From assembly GCA_013400975.1 (NCBI GenBank), contig WBMZ01011551.1, positions 156,880 through 220,879 on the forward strand: a DNA stretch of 64,000 nucleotides. Direction: 5' to 3'. The notes under the pieces are model-generated. The model worked only from the letters and a program-made list of their open reading frames with translations. It ran no database searches and had not been told where the DNA came from. Each line of letters opens with the position of its first letter. Position 1 is the stretch's first letter. The translations under genes and the position numbers were made by a program. Positions 1 through 12,980 of this stretch are shown piece by piece. The DNA comes from Atrichornis clamosus (Eukaryota; Chordata; Aves; Passeriformes; Menuridae).

Positions 1-3000
1 GATATTTCTAACTCTCCATTCAAAACTCTGTGTCTGCTTGTGCTCAGGAATGAACTGATCCAGTTGGAACATTTGCACAAAGGATTGCATCATGTTGTGT
101 TCGAACAAAAGATCACTAGCAGCAAAATGAGATGTATCTCTGTCTTACCTGACAGGAATGTTTCAAGTACAGTAATAAGCTTTATTTGAGGCAGCTTGGG
201 GAACTGAATCGCTCCTTCTATTGGGTTGTTTGTGTAAACAATTAGTACATGGCTTTACTAAAAGAACTTGTTTGTGGAACAGAATTTATTATTGGGTAGA
301 AAAGTATCTGTGCACCATCCACCTTATGGCAATTTGCAACAAAAACATTGTTTAGGTGTCTGTTCCCAGGAACTCCTTTGTGGATACTCCTTAATGACCA
401 CAGTGTTACTTCCATTGTGTCTATTACTGAATGGGACATTCATTTTAAAATGTGACTGTATCCTTTAAGCTTGTTCAAATGTTTTTGAATTATACTTATA
501 TTTCCTGATAATTTGTGGGTTTATTCCTCAAAAATTAATATTGCAGGAACTATTAGAAAAAATATCTTAGGAACTCTGCAAACCCCTCAGCAGGCTCAGT
601 CTGAGTGGAGCAAAGACAGTCCCCTCCTGCATCCCCACTCTACTGTGATGTGCTCTGTGGTGGGGATGATGCAGGGCACCATACAAGTCTTTAAGAGAGG
701 GATTCTGCTGCCCACTGTAAATTCATATCCCCTAGAAGACAAAACAGAGATGGTTGTCTCATTGCACTAAACTTTCTTGGTATATCACGACAGAAGTAAA
801 ACAAAACTCCTGGGTCCTGTTTTAGTTTTGGATAAATTTAGTTTCCAAGGCACTGTAAAAACTAAAGTAATATATAATGTTGATGCCAATTGGAGCAATA
901 AAATTGCTGATTTCCTTGGGTTGTTTTTCCAGCAAGTTGATCCTGGCTGTGCTGGAAAGTTAACTCATCTTAGGGTAAAGCTGGGAGGAGTGGGACTTGT
1001 GGCAGAATAATGCTTTAGCTGAATTGCACTGAAAAGCCCACTACATATACTTTGCACTTGCATGTAGTTGGAAAGCTACGTGGGTAGACAGAACCGTAGA
1101 CATCTCGTCTGCAACCACAGACATTCAGTTATCATGAGAGCTGAGGTTACTCAATAACGAGTTACAATGCTGTTGTAGGAAGCTCTCACACAGTGCTCAG
1201 TGAACCAGTTTTGAATATTAATAATCCTGCTTGGAGCTCTTATGAAAAAAACATGTTGCAAAAGAGGGAGATGAAAGGAGGAAAACAGATTTTTTCAGTT
1301 TATGTAGCACTGAATACAGTGGAAAGACACACTATTAAAAAATAACCAAAGCTGGCCTCAGTCTTGATTTCAGGATGTCAAGCTCTTAAATCCATATTTA
1401 GGCAGCCAGTAAATTGTTGCTTTTCCCCTGAAGTGCTGAATACCCAGCAATTTCCATTAACTTCCCCTAAAGCTGTGCAAAGTCACCAAGACCCCATCAG
1501 CCCCTCACATAATGCACACTCAGGTCTCTCATCACCAATCAAATTTTGTGTGGAACTGGAATATTTCAGTCAAGACAGAACCAGGTAACACCAATAACCC
1601 TCACTGCTTTAATCATCTGTAGTTGCTTGCATACATTTCATTTCCATTTTCCTCCCTTAGCCTGCTCGACTGGTGCAACTAAGTCTTACTCAAAAATATG
1701 CCAAAACACACCAGAGAAAACAAGCAAGACATGTAAATATGTTAGAAAAAAAATGAACAAGGAAAACTGAGAGGAGAATAAATCTTATTTCAATGAAATC
1801 AGAGTATGAAAGGATTTTTCACTGAGAGTCTAAAGAAGATGAGCTGAGATAGCCAGTTGAGTATGTGGGCAAGATAGTGCTTATTGTGATAAATGTTGTT
1901 TATGTACACTCCAGGAGGAACTAAACTGAGATTGCTTTTTCTTCACTTAAGTCCTAGGAGTGAAGCACTTGAACAATTGCTGATCTTAAGGTATTGAGAT
2001 TAATAGGGTTAATTTTTTTTCCTTTAAGAAAAAGACAAACACGCCTTCACCCCAATATTCATGAGGCCACTAAGGAAGGAATAGAGATCTAGAGCCCATC
2101 CAAGGATTGAAATTAGTTCTTTGGCAGTAACTAACAGAGAAATATTTTGTCCTATCTTACACCAATAGTAAATTTTCTGTGATTCTGAAATAATGTATAT
2201 GTCATATAAATGATCTACACAAGTAATTAGAAGTTTAACCAGATGTCTTAAAATTAACATGTATTTGGTTTTTTCTGTATACATTAGAAGTCTGAGGAAC
2301 CTAATTTATGATTTCACAGTTGTTTGTTTCAGGTGGTAATCTGTAGTTTTCCAGAGAAACGTTTTAAACCTAGCATTGATTTCAGTTCTTAATAATAAGA
2401 ACTACATCCCTCTTAATTTGGTGTTAATGTAATCTTAACCTAGATCTTCTTGCAGAATCTTTTTTCCTTATTGATTCCTTTATATTTCTTTCCTGGCTCT
2501 ACAGTCAGCTGAGAAAGTCATTCTGACTAACTGGCTGTAATATCTCATATTTGCACTTCCAAGTGGCTGTTTGATCTTGGCTGTATAGTGCAGATGTATT
2601 TCCATTTAAAATAAACTGCAATGGGCTGCATGACTGCTCTACATAAATCTGAGTGCATTTAGATTTCTGATAAAAGTGTCCAATAAACTTTAGACTCTGT
2701 CACAAAAAATGAGCTGAGGTGCCATTCTTTCCAATCATCTTCTTTTGGGGCCAGTATTAGCAAAATGAGAGTTTTAGGGCTTATTTTAACAACTGGGATT
2801 CATTTCTGTATGCCTCTGTAGGTATCTATGCCTTTCTGTCCCTGATTTAATGTAATGTTACTATTAGATAGTAACAAGATGTTTTATTTAAGGAACATGA
2901 CTGTACTTTATTTCCAGTGGTTATAAAGAATTGCCTAGTACTTGCTGGTGAACAGTCTATGCTGTTGCTTCCTGTGCAGTTTTTCTAATAGATGTTTGTC

Positions 3001-4439
3001 TTTACATTTCTCACCTGAAGGCAAAACTGTAGCTGGGAAAAAAAATAATAATCAGAAATCAAATCAAACATATCTTTCAATATCGAAAATCAAAAGTATA
3101 GAGTGTCTTTGAAAATAATGTATTTCAGATGTTTTCTTTGCCAAAATAGAATTTAAGCAAATGTGTAGGCCATTACCACAGATGCAAAATGATTGTAAGA
3201 TTTTACGGGTATGAGGAAGACTTTGAATTATGTTGCCTTTTATAGTAATAATTACATGTAAAGAATATACACAGAAAGATATAAACTCCTATTTGTACAC
3301 AACTATTTATCTTTGTACAAATACTTCTTTCTGGAATGTTACCATATTTTATGAAGTTATATATGTTATCTATGAAAAACTTCATATATTTGTCTGGTAT
3401 TTGATTAACATTCTTAGATTTGAGTATAAAATATAGACTGTTGTCTCCTTTTATATATAAAACTTAGATTAGTAGGTTAGTGAAAATGAAGGTTCATTTG
3501 GTTTTAGAACACTTGGATTCAGAATAACTGGCCAAAGTTTAAATAAATTTTTTCTCAATTTTTGGACAGAAGGGCTGAAAATAATAAATGGATCAAGCTT
3601 ACTCTCTTTCATGGGATTCCTTTATTTTTGTTCCCCAAGTTTGAGCAGTAGCTTTTCAGCTACCATCCTGATACATAGTTTGAATACTTCAGAATAGGTG
3701 TTTGGAGTTTTGGATTCTTATGTAGAATGATGGAAGATTATTTACAACTTTGTAATTCTGTTCAACAGGACGGTTATGACTATCATTTGATTCCTTGGTT
3801 TAGGTTCGGGTTGCTTTAGCCTGAGGTTATATAGATTTTTAAGGACGTTTTACCTTCTTGTAGTTGCACATGCTGAATTACCTGAAGAAATAAAATTTTC
3901 CTGACAGTACTGTGCAACCGGGAACTCAGTTCCTGGTGAGGTGTGCAATAAAGCTGCCTCCCAGCGTGGTCTGGAAAAGTGTCATAGAAGACAAGGAACT
4001 AGTCTTCAGTGCCTTTCAACACACCTTCAGTAATCCCATCTGTCTTAGAAAATACAGCTAAATGTTTTAAATGCTTTTTTTTCTTGTCTAGAAAGGCTTT
4101 TTACATGCTGCTAGTAGAAATCAGTCTATAAAATAAGAGAATTAAAACAACAACAAAAAAAGGCAAGGATGGACTGGAATTGCATCTGAATTTATAATAT
4201 AAATGAAGGTTTCTCCAGCAGGACTTACTGTCCTACTGCTGCTTGTTTTCTATCTTTTTGGTCGGGCTGGTATTACATTGATTATCACATTACTCTGAGT
4301 TTTTTGAGGTTTTTTTTCTTCTTTTTGTCCAAAGCCTTTTACAAAGAACTCATATACATATTGCTTTATTTAGATAGGTTGAATATCCTTTTGAAAAGCA
4401 GAAGTTATATGTAGCCATTTAAGAGGTTATAATTGTTAA
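1..4439. other. unique non-coding DNA, no gene recognised
   Basis: AT-rich, CpG-poor sequence. All open frames are below 90 codons and show no domain, signal peptide or splice-bounded exon that I recognise. The only structure I could point to is an imperfect hairpin at 626-675. The stretch 2380-2720 contains several TAAT and ATAAA-type cores and reads like quiet unique DNA. No transposon was recognised. Small exons or ncRNA exons could be missed by eye. Confidence 0.6.
626..675. repeat. imperfect inverted repeat (hairpin)
   Basis: The left arm 626-638 (CCTGCATCCCCAC) pairs with 660-675. All 13 bases match, with one 3-base bulge in the right arm. The loop is 21 bases. Pairing stops at both ends, so the stem is short for a microRNA precursor. 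Function is unknown. Confidence 0.5.
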
Positions 4440-4830
4440 AACAGTTTCAAATTTAAATCTCTAAAATGTTTGTGGATGATGCCCATATGGCGTTAGGAAG
4501 GCTAATTAATTAGTTATTCTAATAATCTGAAGGTGGTTCAGTAAATTTCTTGCTAATGCATTTTCTAAATGCTACGATCTTTATATATTTCACTGAGTTG
4601 TTATAAAATGACTTGTTCCCCTGACATACCCTTGTGAGGAGTAGTAGCTCACTGATCTTATCAAGAGGGGAAGGATAAATTAATGACTGATTCAGTCAGT
4701 CTTTCACCCTTCATTAGCTCTGAATTAATTTATTAAAGAAATGAAAGATCATCTTGAGTGGTTTAATGTGTAAATTTCATTTTAAATGTGCATAGGTCCT
4801 CATTTATTTACAGAATAATTGATTAATGGT
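4440..4830. promoter_or_regulatory. candidate enhancer, homeodomain-rich
   Basis: Seen: a perfect 12-bp palindrome CTAATTAATTAG at 4502-4513 made of homeodomain TAATTA cores, an 8-bp palindrome CCATATGG at 4483-4490 containing an E-box, and an inverted repeat TGACTGA/TCAGTCA with one central base at 4684-4698. Further TAAT cores lie between 4670 and 4830. Such dense, overlapping core motifs are common in conserved developmental enhancers, but AT-rich DNA produces TAAT by chance. The enhancer call is inference; boundaries are approximate. Confidence 0.25.
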
Positions 4831-6059
4831 GCAGTTTGAGTAATATGTACCCTTCACAAATGGCTGATCATGCTAAATTGCAAGACCTTCCCTCTCACCT
4901 GACTCTGTGGTAAAAGCTAAAAACATTCACGGTTTGGTAAATTGGGTTTTAACAAGGAAGAACTCTATTTGGAGTAAACATTTGCTGTGTTATTGATGTA
5001 GAAATAGGCATTGGTAATTTTAAGGAATTCATAGCGTTTCTGTGTTTCAGAAGGTGGCAGTGACAGGCCTAGAAATTATTACTAATGCAAAGATTGGAGA
5101 GTAAGAGTTCTATCTGATTCCTTAATAACTCATGTGTTTGAATACATAGATGCATTCTCAGACCATGCACTTATAAACAGGATAAGATCAAATAGTAGGG
5201 CAAGAGGTCTTGAAGGTATTTCTTAAGTTTCCTTAAATGATACTGGTGAGTCACTAGGTCATCCTTCTTTTGAATCAGTTTGGAACCAATGTTTCATAAA
5301 GTACTAGTGGGAAGTTAGTGTGGGAAGTGCTCTTTCAGATGAGACCATATGTGCCCAGGAAAGTTTCCCCCGTTCTCTCTTCAAGAGTAAGATTCGGAGG
5401 TTTGGATTCTGGTTTTGCCTTGGTTCACTTCACTCCACCTACTGCAGCTAAAAATGAATCCCATAATTTTAATTATGGTAGCCATTCCTTTTTTAGAAAA
5501 AACTCAAAGTCTTGATTAGTGTTTTGTCATGTGAAGTCTGTTGAATTGTATCCTTAGTATGTTTGGAGTACTGCAAAATGAAACTGGAATCCACAACTCA
5601 GTCTACAAAACATTTTATTTTTTTGAGACTAGCAAATGTTGATGTCTTTTATTATTATTATTCTTAAATACATGTAGGTCTTGCAATAATCATTGTTATG
5701 TTTTAAATTATGTTGGGCTATGTAAAGTATTTTTGTTAGGGTTTTTTTAAGTAGGGTTTTTTTACTTTTATTGGATGGGGAAAGATGTTTCTGTGTGTAT
5801 AATTTAATGCCTGAAAGACAAGACAAAGAACATGCTGATTATTCGACATTTTCTTTTTTTTTAATTGGCTAAAATATGCATATATCATTCCCCTACCCCA
5901 TCTGAATACATAAAAACACTGTGTGTAATGGTACACTTACCTGGTAAAAATTCAGATACTCTGCATAGCAGTTTGTTCTGTTCAACACCATCTGGCAGCT
6001 GCAAGCTGGTTATAACTCCAGATAACCTTCCTGTTACTAACACCATCCATTGTGTCATG
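4831..6059. other. unique non-coding DNA, nothing recognised
   Basis: AT-rich sequence with only short T-runs and short open frames. No repeat family, exon or clear motif cluster was recognised here. Confidence 0.55.
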
Positions 6060-6250
6060 GCTTAAATACTTTTCATGGTTAATTTATTGACAGCACAAAG
6101 AATGCATGCAATTTCATTCAGAATGTTCCTGTCGAAATTATTCTGAGATACTTCAATTGAGAGTAGAATAATGGAAGTGACCAAATATGTCAGCCTTCTT
6201 ACTGAAATAATTCATATTATTGTTGTGATTAAATAAAAGGTGGTAAAAAG
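6060..6250. promoter_or_regulatory. weak candidate conserved element
   Basis: Contains the palindrome TGCATGCA (6104-6111), a GAA-NN-TTC pair (6121-6128) of the heat-shock-element type, and an inverted repeat TCAGAAT/ATTCTGA (6118-6124 and 6140-6146). Several TAAT-like cores follow. Nothing proves function; the call rests on motif density alone. Confidence 0.15.
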
Positions 6251-7559
6251 ATGAGTCCTTTGGTATGATTTCAACAGTCTAAATATAGACACTGTAAAAG
6301 CAAGCAGCTAGCTTTTGGAAAAAGACTTGGAAGGAGCAATGAAGCATTCAGAAAACCTGAAAATTTTTAGGTATATTTTAGGATCAGATGGTGGTTTTAT
6401 GCTGCTCCATCTGCTTTCATATTAGAGAAGCTGAAATGAGACAGGGAAGAAAAAAAATCTTTAAATGTTTATTGATATTTTCAATTGGTGTGTTCAGATA
6501 TGTTTGTATACTCACTAATTTCTATGACAATTTGCGTGCAAAAAAACCCAGCATAGATCATTTCCTATATAAAGGTGAGGAATCTTATTGAGTTGTTCTT
6601 CACTTCAGGTTCAATGCACAGACCTGTTTGCTTAAATGCAGTAGGGGAGGTGGGGCTTGGAGGAAACTGAGAATACTGTGACAGGGGGTGAAGGGGACCT
6701 GGGAAAGTATTTGCTGTATAGTGGAGGGATAAATGAAACTCACAGAAAATTAGATTATTTATCCATGACCTATAGCAGACGTTGACCTAAAGCCCTTTGT
6801 CTGTGGGTCACGGTCTGGTTTGCAGGCTCAGTTCTCCAGCTCTGAGCGGCCACTGGCCGGGTTGTGCACACCTGGATGTGGTACCACAAGCACAAACTTG
6901 TGTGCAACCAAGGCGGCCAGACACACGTACACTGTGATTATTGAAAACTTGGAACAGGTTAGTCCTTTGCTACTATGTCTGTGTGGCAGGTTAGCAGGTT
7001 CCTTTCAGCAGCAGAGAGAGCTGAACTGACAAATATCACTGTAAACTAGCTTTGGACTTCCTGCCAAAATCCATCACAACATCACCATTTCAGTGAACCT
7101 ATTTCACTTTAATTCAGAACCTGGTGTTTCAAAAGACATTGCTCTAAGGTGTAATGCCTTCTCTGTGGCTGCAAAGGGACTGAACCATGGATTAATTTAA
7201 TCATAGCACCATGCACCCCTGAACAGTGTCATGGACAAAAATGAGGGGGTTTGGTGATGACTACAAACATCTTGAGTAAGAGAATTTGGATCACTGTATG
7301 CAATCTTACTTAGATGTATTCCTTTATTCTTTGTTTTACCTTTAATAAAGAAAGTAATTATGTGATAACATGGTTCTTTTAGGAATATCTTCATTACCGT
7401 GATTTAAATTGATTTCACTATCAGATCACTGAAACATTTGTGTAGTTCCCCAGCTACTGTTATGTATTAATAGTCCTGTGATGCTGAAAATATCTTGTGA
7501 AGTTTCTCACAAATGTAATACCTTGTTCAGCAAGGAATAAAGGAATAGAAGCAGTGTGT
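6251..7559. other. unique non-coding DNA, nothing recognised
   Basis: The interval 6800-7020 is slightly richer in GC than its surroundings but shows no CpG island, recognisable exon or repeat. The rest is AT-rich, with open frames under 70 codons. Confidence 0.55.
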
Positions 7560-8000
7560 CCGGACATGTTACAGCTCTGAATTGTACACCATTCTTTGCC
7601 TAATGTGCATTTTTATGTAACCTTAATTGCAATGAAATGTTTATAACAAATATTTAATCAGGATTCAATGATTAAATAGGCAAATTTAATTTTGCTCTTG
7701 TTATTTTTTTTTCCTAGGAAATCAATGCAGATGTGATTTAATGACAAAGTCTAATTGAGTACTTTCATTTTGTGAAAAGAAAATTAAAAGGAGAAAATAC
7801 ACTTTTTAAATTAGAAGTAATAATGGAGTCACAGGACAATTCCTGGGGATTAATGACTATCTGAGAAAGCTGAAGTCTCAAGGTTTAGCTGTGGGCTGTT
7901 AACCTCAGGTGGTCATTAATTCTTCAAGTAATGCTCCATGCCCTGATCATTATTACAACTGAGCAGGGATGGAGTAGCAAGTTTCAGCAATTAAACCATC
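7560..8000. promoter_or_regulatory. candidate conserved non-coding element
   Basis: A run of TAAT/ATTA homeodomain cores on both strands from 7600 to 7960 surrounds a compact block at 7898-7920 with GTTAAC (7898-7903), the E-box CAGGTG (7906-7911) and a TTAAT core directly after it. There are no repeats and no long open frame. The pattern resembles deeply conserved vertebrate enhancers, but conservation was not tested. Confidence 0.25.
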
Positions 8001-8839
8001 AGCAATATATTTAAGTGCATATTTTTCTCTCCCACTTGGACATTCTGACACAAAACATAGAATGAATCAAACTATTGATAGTATCCAGTCAAACCCTTGG
8101 TGTTTTTCTTAATTTGCCTGATCTGTCATTGAGGACATGCCACATTATGTGACTGCATTTGTTGAGCCATGCACTGGTGTCCTGGTAGCTGTGCTGAACA
8201 AAAATCAAATCTACAGCTGGATGTATATGGCCCCAGGGAGCCTCAAAAGTTACATGGATTCTTGTTCTCCCTCTCTGTCTCCCCTCAATAATGACGCAGA
8301 TGCTGCTGGCTTGACTGGCATCAAAATTATAGTGTAGGTAGCATCCTCTTTTCTTCATCATTCTACATGCTAATTACCCCATCTTTCTGCAATGAAGTTG
8401 TAGCTAAACCTTATTCTGTTCATTTCTTTGAGGTTGTTGTATGGCCTCATTTGTCAAAGGAGAAGACAGAATCCCCTACAAGCCAGAAGTTGCTGTTGAA
8501 AACAGTGTGAGAGCCTGTATCAACAAATCACTGATTTGGTACCGGGCTTTTTCATGCAGTGAATTCTGATTATCTGCAGCCAGAGCTTTGCTCAGTTCTG
8601 TAAGGAGTCAAAAGACCACATGCTATTGCTTTCTGTTTGAGATCTACATGATTACCTGACAACACCATGTTGGGCTGAATTTGCCTCTAAAGCATTGCAT
8701 TTATACATATTATATACTACTCAGTGCACATACAGAGAGTCTACAGATACCCCTAAGTCTTGGCAAAATATGCAGTTTCCTCTAAAGTCACTCACTAAGT
8801 GGTTCAGAAACTACTGTTGAAATGCTTCAAAATGCTATT
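8001..8839. other. unique non-coding DNA, nothing recognised
   Basis: Open frames of up to 90 codons lie on both strands at 8089-8361. They overlap each other antisense and show no family signature, so I treat them as chance. No repeat was recognised. Confidence 0.55.
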
Positions 8840-9430
8840 GCTAACACATTTCAGCCTATGAGTCAAGGGCAGATTAACAGACAAAAGCAGCTAATCCAAA
8901 AATCAGCAGTTTATGCCTGACTGGAGCAAACAGACTAATGAAGCATACAGAGCTAGATAGGTCACAATAAGATGTTAATAACATGTCTGCAAAGAGGTGG
9001 CTGAGCCAGTCACAGCAAGCCACTTTCTAGAGAGACTTCGTGTGAGGAAAGGATCAAAGATTGCTGGAAGCCTACTCTAATTAGCAAAATCATTATTACA
9101 GTGTAATTGTGAGCATGGATAGCCCATATAGCATAGGTAGCACACAAAAGCATTTTGGTGTCATCTGTTGGTTTAAAGTGCAGCCTGTATGCGAATGTAC
9201 GGCCTGCAGAATAGGCATATGAATATTAAAATGTGCTATGTTTCTTGTTTCACATAACTTTGAGATGTAACTTATTAGTTCCATTTACATTAATGCAAGT
9301 GTGAGTAAAATAAAAAATTATTCTCAAATTAATGTAAAGCAATAAAAACTCTCAAGCAGCTTTGATTATTTAAGTTGATTATAAGAGTTAAATGTTGACA
9401 GGATAATGCATTTACTAATTATTTCACTGA
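8840..9430. promoter_or_regulatory. candidate enhancer with paired TCF/LEF sites
   Basis: Two exact TCF/LEF-type sites sit about 300 bp apart in opposite orientation: ATCAAAG at 9053-9059 and CTTTGAT at 9360-9366. Both lie among many TAAT/ATTA cores (for example around 9080, 9260-9300 and 9330-9420). TCF/LEF sites with homeodomain sites are typical of Wnt-responsive developmental enhancers. That reading is inference; only the motifs are seen. Confidence 0.25.
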
Positions 9431-12400
9431 AAAATAAATTCTTTATTGCAGTTCTCTGTTTGTCAAAATAAATCTCTCTATTTTGAAAGATTCTCTACTG
9501 AAACTTGTGTTTGTGGTTGTGATCTCCCATAGCTACTGCACGAAGGAATAAATTGTATGCTTGCACTTTTTGCCAGTCTATCAGCATGTTGGTAAACCAC
9601 TTCATATGCAACATAAACATTAATGGCAGTAAAGCAAGAGTTATGGCTGCTAATATCCCCACTGCCTACATTATCCATCTTTGCTCCCTGTCAATCATAA
9701 TATTTGGAAGTTAGAATTTCTACTTTTAAATTTCTCCCTGAACTGGGGTTTTACAAAATTCTTCTCCTTGTGATATAGTCCAGCATGGCCATTAGTGGGA
9801 AAAATAACAGCTGCACCATGGAGATCCCAGCACACTGGGCTTGTGGGGAAGGGGAAGAACTCCATATGTCTGAATCTGTGACAAAAGAAGTGTGGTTTAA
9901 AATGAAAAATAAGCCTAACCTGCCTCTGATCCATCTATTTCACAGCTATTTTCACAGATTTTTCTCTCATACCCTCATTTGATCTTGTTCCTATGGGCAG
10001 CATAGCACAGTATGGGCAGCAAGCCTGACAATAAATGAGAGGCTATTCAATACCTCATTGTTGCATTGGAGTTCAAGTAAAGTATTGCTCTTACCTAGCT
10101 GTTGCCTAAAATCATATGCAAAAAAATTCCAAAGATTAGTCTACTCAAAGTGTATAAAAACAAGCAATAAATCCTACAAAGATTTGATTAAATAATGTCC
10201 TACAAATGTGGAAAGTAATTTAAATAAGGGACTGTGAATAACATTGAGTGGCCTCTCATACCTAACACACTGACAAGTCACTTGTATTTTCTACGCATTA
10301 GTTTTCTTTATAGACTAATTGGTTTTGACTGTCTTAATTAAATTCATTAACTAAGTTGAGCAGACATCACTTTAAAAGAAGGGATGCAAATTCTCTACTT
10401 TTTATTTCTTTTATCGCTCTCTTCAGAACAAGGATCAGATATAGAAAGGAGAAGGCAGAAGAATCCAAATGCTCCAAGTTCCTCTTAGTGTTTCCAGATG
10501 CAGCTAGAAGAGATGTATTCACTTCAACTCGTTTTGACTCAACAGAAAAGTGAGTTGCATAGCCAATGAATATACTTGTGTCCTAGAATCACCAGTTAAC
10601 ACTTGTGAATGCCAACCTAAAAGATTAGAATCTGACTTTAAGCTATTGTTCATTATTAAGACTGAAGAGATGTGTTATCCTTCTCAGATAATGGACCCAA
10701 GCTGGAATGATTACCAAGTCCTGAGGGAGACATTATCTCAGCTCAGTTTATACTATTCTGTAGATAGGTGGAATGTAAGGCTACAGCTCCACCACTCCTT
10801 ATCTCTTGCAGGGCTTCAAGTAACAACATATGAGCTTGACTTTCTCTGCTTTACCTACTGGGAATGTAAGAACTGACAATATGTGCATTTATAAATGCAC
10901 AAAGTAGTTCCCAACAGTAGTTTTTCCTTCTCAGAGGCAGCTCTGCCTCTTCCATTCCCTTCTTGTATCCTGTGCTAGGATACTTCTATGCCCTATGCAA
11001 AAGAATTCCTTTGGATTTGAGAGTTAAAAGTAAAACTGAATTCTGTATCAAGATATAAGGCTATAGTTAATTGTTTTGCCTATATTTTGTTATTTTTGTG
11101 TTTCATCATTGTGGAGCTTATAAATGAACAGAAATCATCAGAAGATCAAAGTGACTTAGGCTATTTTTACATGATTAATTACTAGGCACTTGAAAAATGA
11201 TATCATAGAGTGGATTACGTTGGGGAAAGCTCACTAGAATTTGTTATATAGTGAAATTTTGGAGTGTGACTGTTCAGATTAACTAATGTCCTTTCTGCAA
11301 AAGATTATCTCAAATCATAGTGAAAGATAGGGAACACATTCCTCCTTCTCCTCTTCCTTTATCTGTCATCATTGTCTTCATTAAAATATGGATTAAAACT
11401 CTTATCCTTCTTCTTTATCTCCATTAAACTGCTGTTGCTTGAAAAAAATTTTGTTCCCCTAGCTGGTTTCCACAGGGTTATTGTGCTTTTCTCATGTATA
11501 GGAGTATACAAAATTTTCAGCTTTCAACTTTTCATCCATATAGTTGTTTGGAAAATACTGTGGTACTTTAGTCAGAGAAATAAGATTCTTTTTTTTACTT
11601 CTTTTACCTCTACAGTATAGCAGTACTTTTTTCTCTGGCCACTGATCTCTTACCAAGAAATTACAGTTTTATAAAATATTATGCCATTGTTAGCTTTTTT
11701 TTTTTTTAAATGTGTGATTTCATAACCAACAAGCCTTTTTTTCTCACACTATATGTGGAATATGCTTTATATTGTGTGTTTTAACCAGCAGTTTAAACAT
11801 GCCTCTTGACTGGTAAAACATGAATGGCAGTTTCACTAGCCCATCTGTTTAAAGTATTTTCGAAGTGCTATAACACAAGCCATAATATTTATGAAATTTC
11901 GTACTCGTTTGGATGGTGACAACATTTTTAACTTTAACTCTTATTTTGTTTCTGGTATTATTGCCTTAAAGAAAAAATACTTCAGAGAGGAAAACATATG
12001 GGAGCCTAATTCTGCAGACAAGGGCAGAACTTTACGTTGAATAAGCAAACATTTGTGGTGTTTTCCTTTATGTTTTCCTGCAGAAAATAACATATGCTCT
12101 GAAAAGTTTGGGAGCAATTTTCACACCTTTGAAAGCACAAAACCTAAGTGTGCCTGGCTGTGTTGTCAGAGTTGAGAGCAAACCCAAGCAAACCAGTACA
12201 GCCGCATACACAGAATGGAACTAATGTGAGAGAGCCTGGAATTGGGCTTACTGGTAGCAGTCATTCTTTTAAAATTCATTTATTGGCTGTGCCAAATAAG
12301 AATATTGAAAATCTAATGAACCAGCATAATGAATATTTTACTGAGCCAAATATTCATAATGTAAAACCAAGTTATTCTAGCTCTCACACCACAAAACTTA

Positions 12401-12480
12401 AGTATCATGCAACCAAACCTGTCCTTACAGCAATCAAGTAGAGTATGGTTAAAAGTACAGTAATTGGTAGGATATTTAGC
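9431..12480. other. unique non-coding DNA with scattered motifs
   Basis: No exon or transposon recognised. Small items seen: a POU octamer ATGCAAAT at 10384-10391, a 10-bp palindrome ATGATATCAT at 11197-11206, and a 13-base T-run at 11695-11707. The open frame at 10550-10876 (108 codons) has no recognisable domain. Confidence 0.55.
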
Positions 12481-12640
12481 TCTCATTCATTTTCTTTTTT
12501 CTATCATAATATTCTTTCTAATATGCCTTCGGGTTCTTCTTAGCAAAATGTGTTTTTAATTGCTAAGCATGTTTTCTTCAACTTACGTCATGCACTGTAG
12601 TTTATGCATACATGAATGCAGAAATTGGTGCAAGCTGTTT
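12481..12640. promoter_or_regulatory. candidate element with stem-loop and CRE-like site
   Basis: An exact 8-bp inverted repeat CTTAGCAA (12539-12546) / TTGCTAAG (12560-12567) flanks a 13-base loop. Sixteen bases further on is TTACGTCA (12583-12590), a CRE/ATF-type or PAR-bZIP-type site. CpG is rare in this window, so a CpG inside a known motif is slightly more notable than chance. Function is not shown. Confidence 0.25.
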
Positions 12641-12848
12641 GTGTGTACATTTATTAGGTTGTATCTACTCCGTTATGGTTAAGCAGTGGTTCCTTCTGTG
12701 TCTGCTGTTGCTGACCTCACCTGTCTGTGGGCCCACAGTGGAGAATATTCTCCTGTTCACAATAATGCAGTTTACAGCCCTCCAGTTGACACAGTGGTAT
12801 TATTCACAACAGTCAAGTTATTTCTGTTCAGATGTAATTTTAGCATAT
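12641..12848. other. short unique non-coding stretch
   Basis: Unique sequence leading into the CR1 fragment. The 85-codon frame starting at 12612 runs into the CR1 and is not a credible gene. Confidence 0.5.
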
Positions 12849-12980
12849 AACGTCCCTGGAGGTGTTTAAAAGGCCTGTAGGTGTGTCTCTTAGGGACATG
12901 GTTTAGTGGTGGACTTGGCAGTGCTGGACTTAGTGAGCTTAGAGGTCTTATTCAACTTAAGTGATTTTGTGATTCTAAGG
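12849..12980 (+). mobile_element. CR1 LINE, 3' end fragment
   Basis: The plus strand reads like the 3' terminal 130 bases of an avian CR1: a CCCTGGAGGTGTTTAA block (about 12853-12868), a 'gacatggttta' block (12895-12906), a block resembling the 'gagg.tct' motif (12940-12950), and an end resembling TGTGATTCTAA. This is the usual 5'-truncated product of target-primed reverse transcription. It is diverged, so it is probably old. Its 5' boundary is approximate. It has the opposite orientation to the other three CR1 copies here. Confidence 0.8.
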
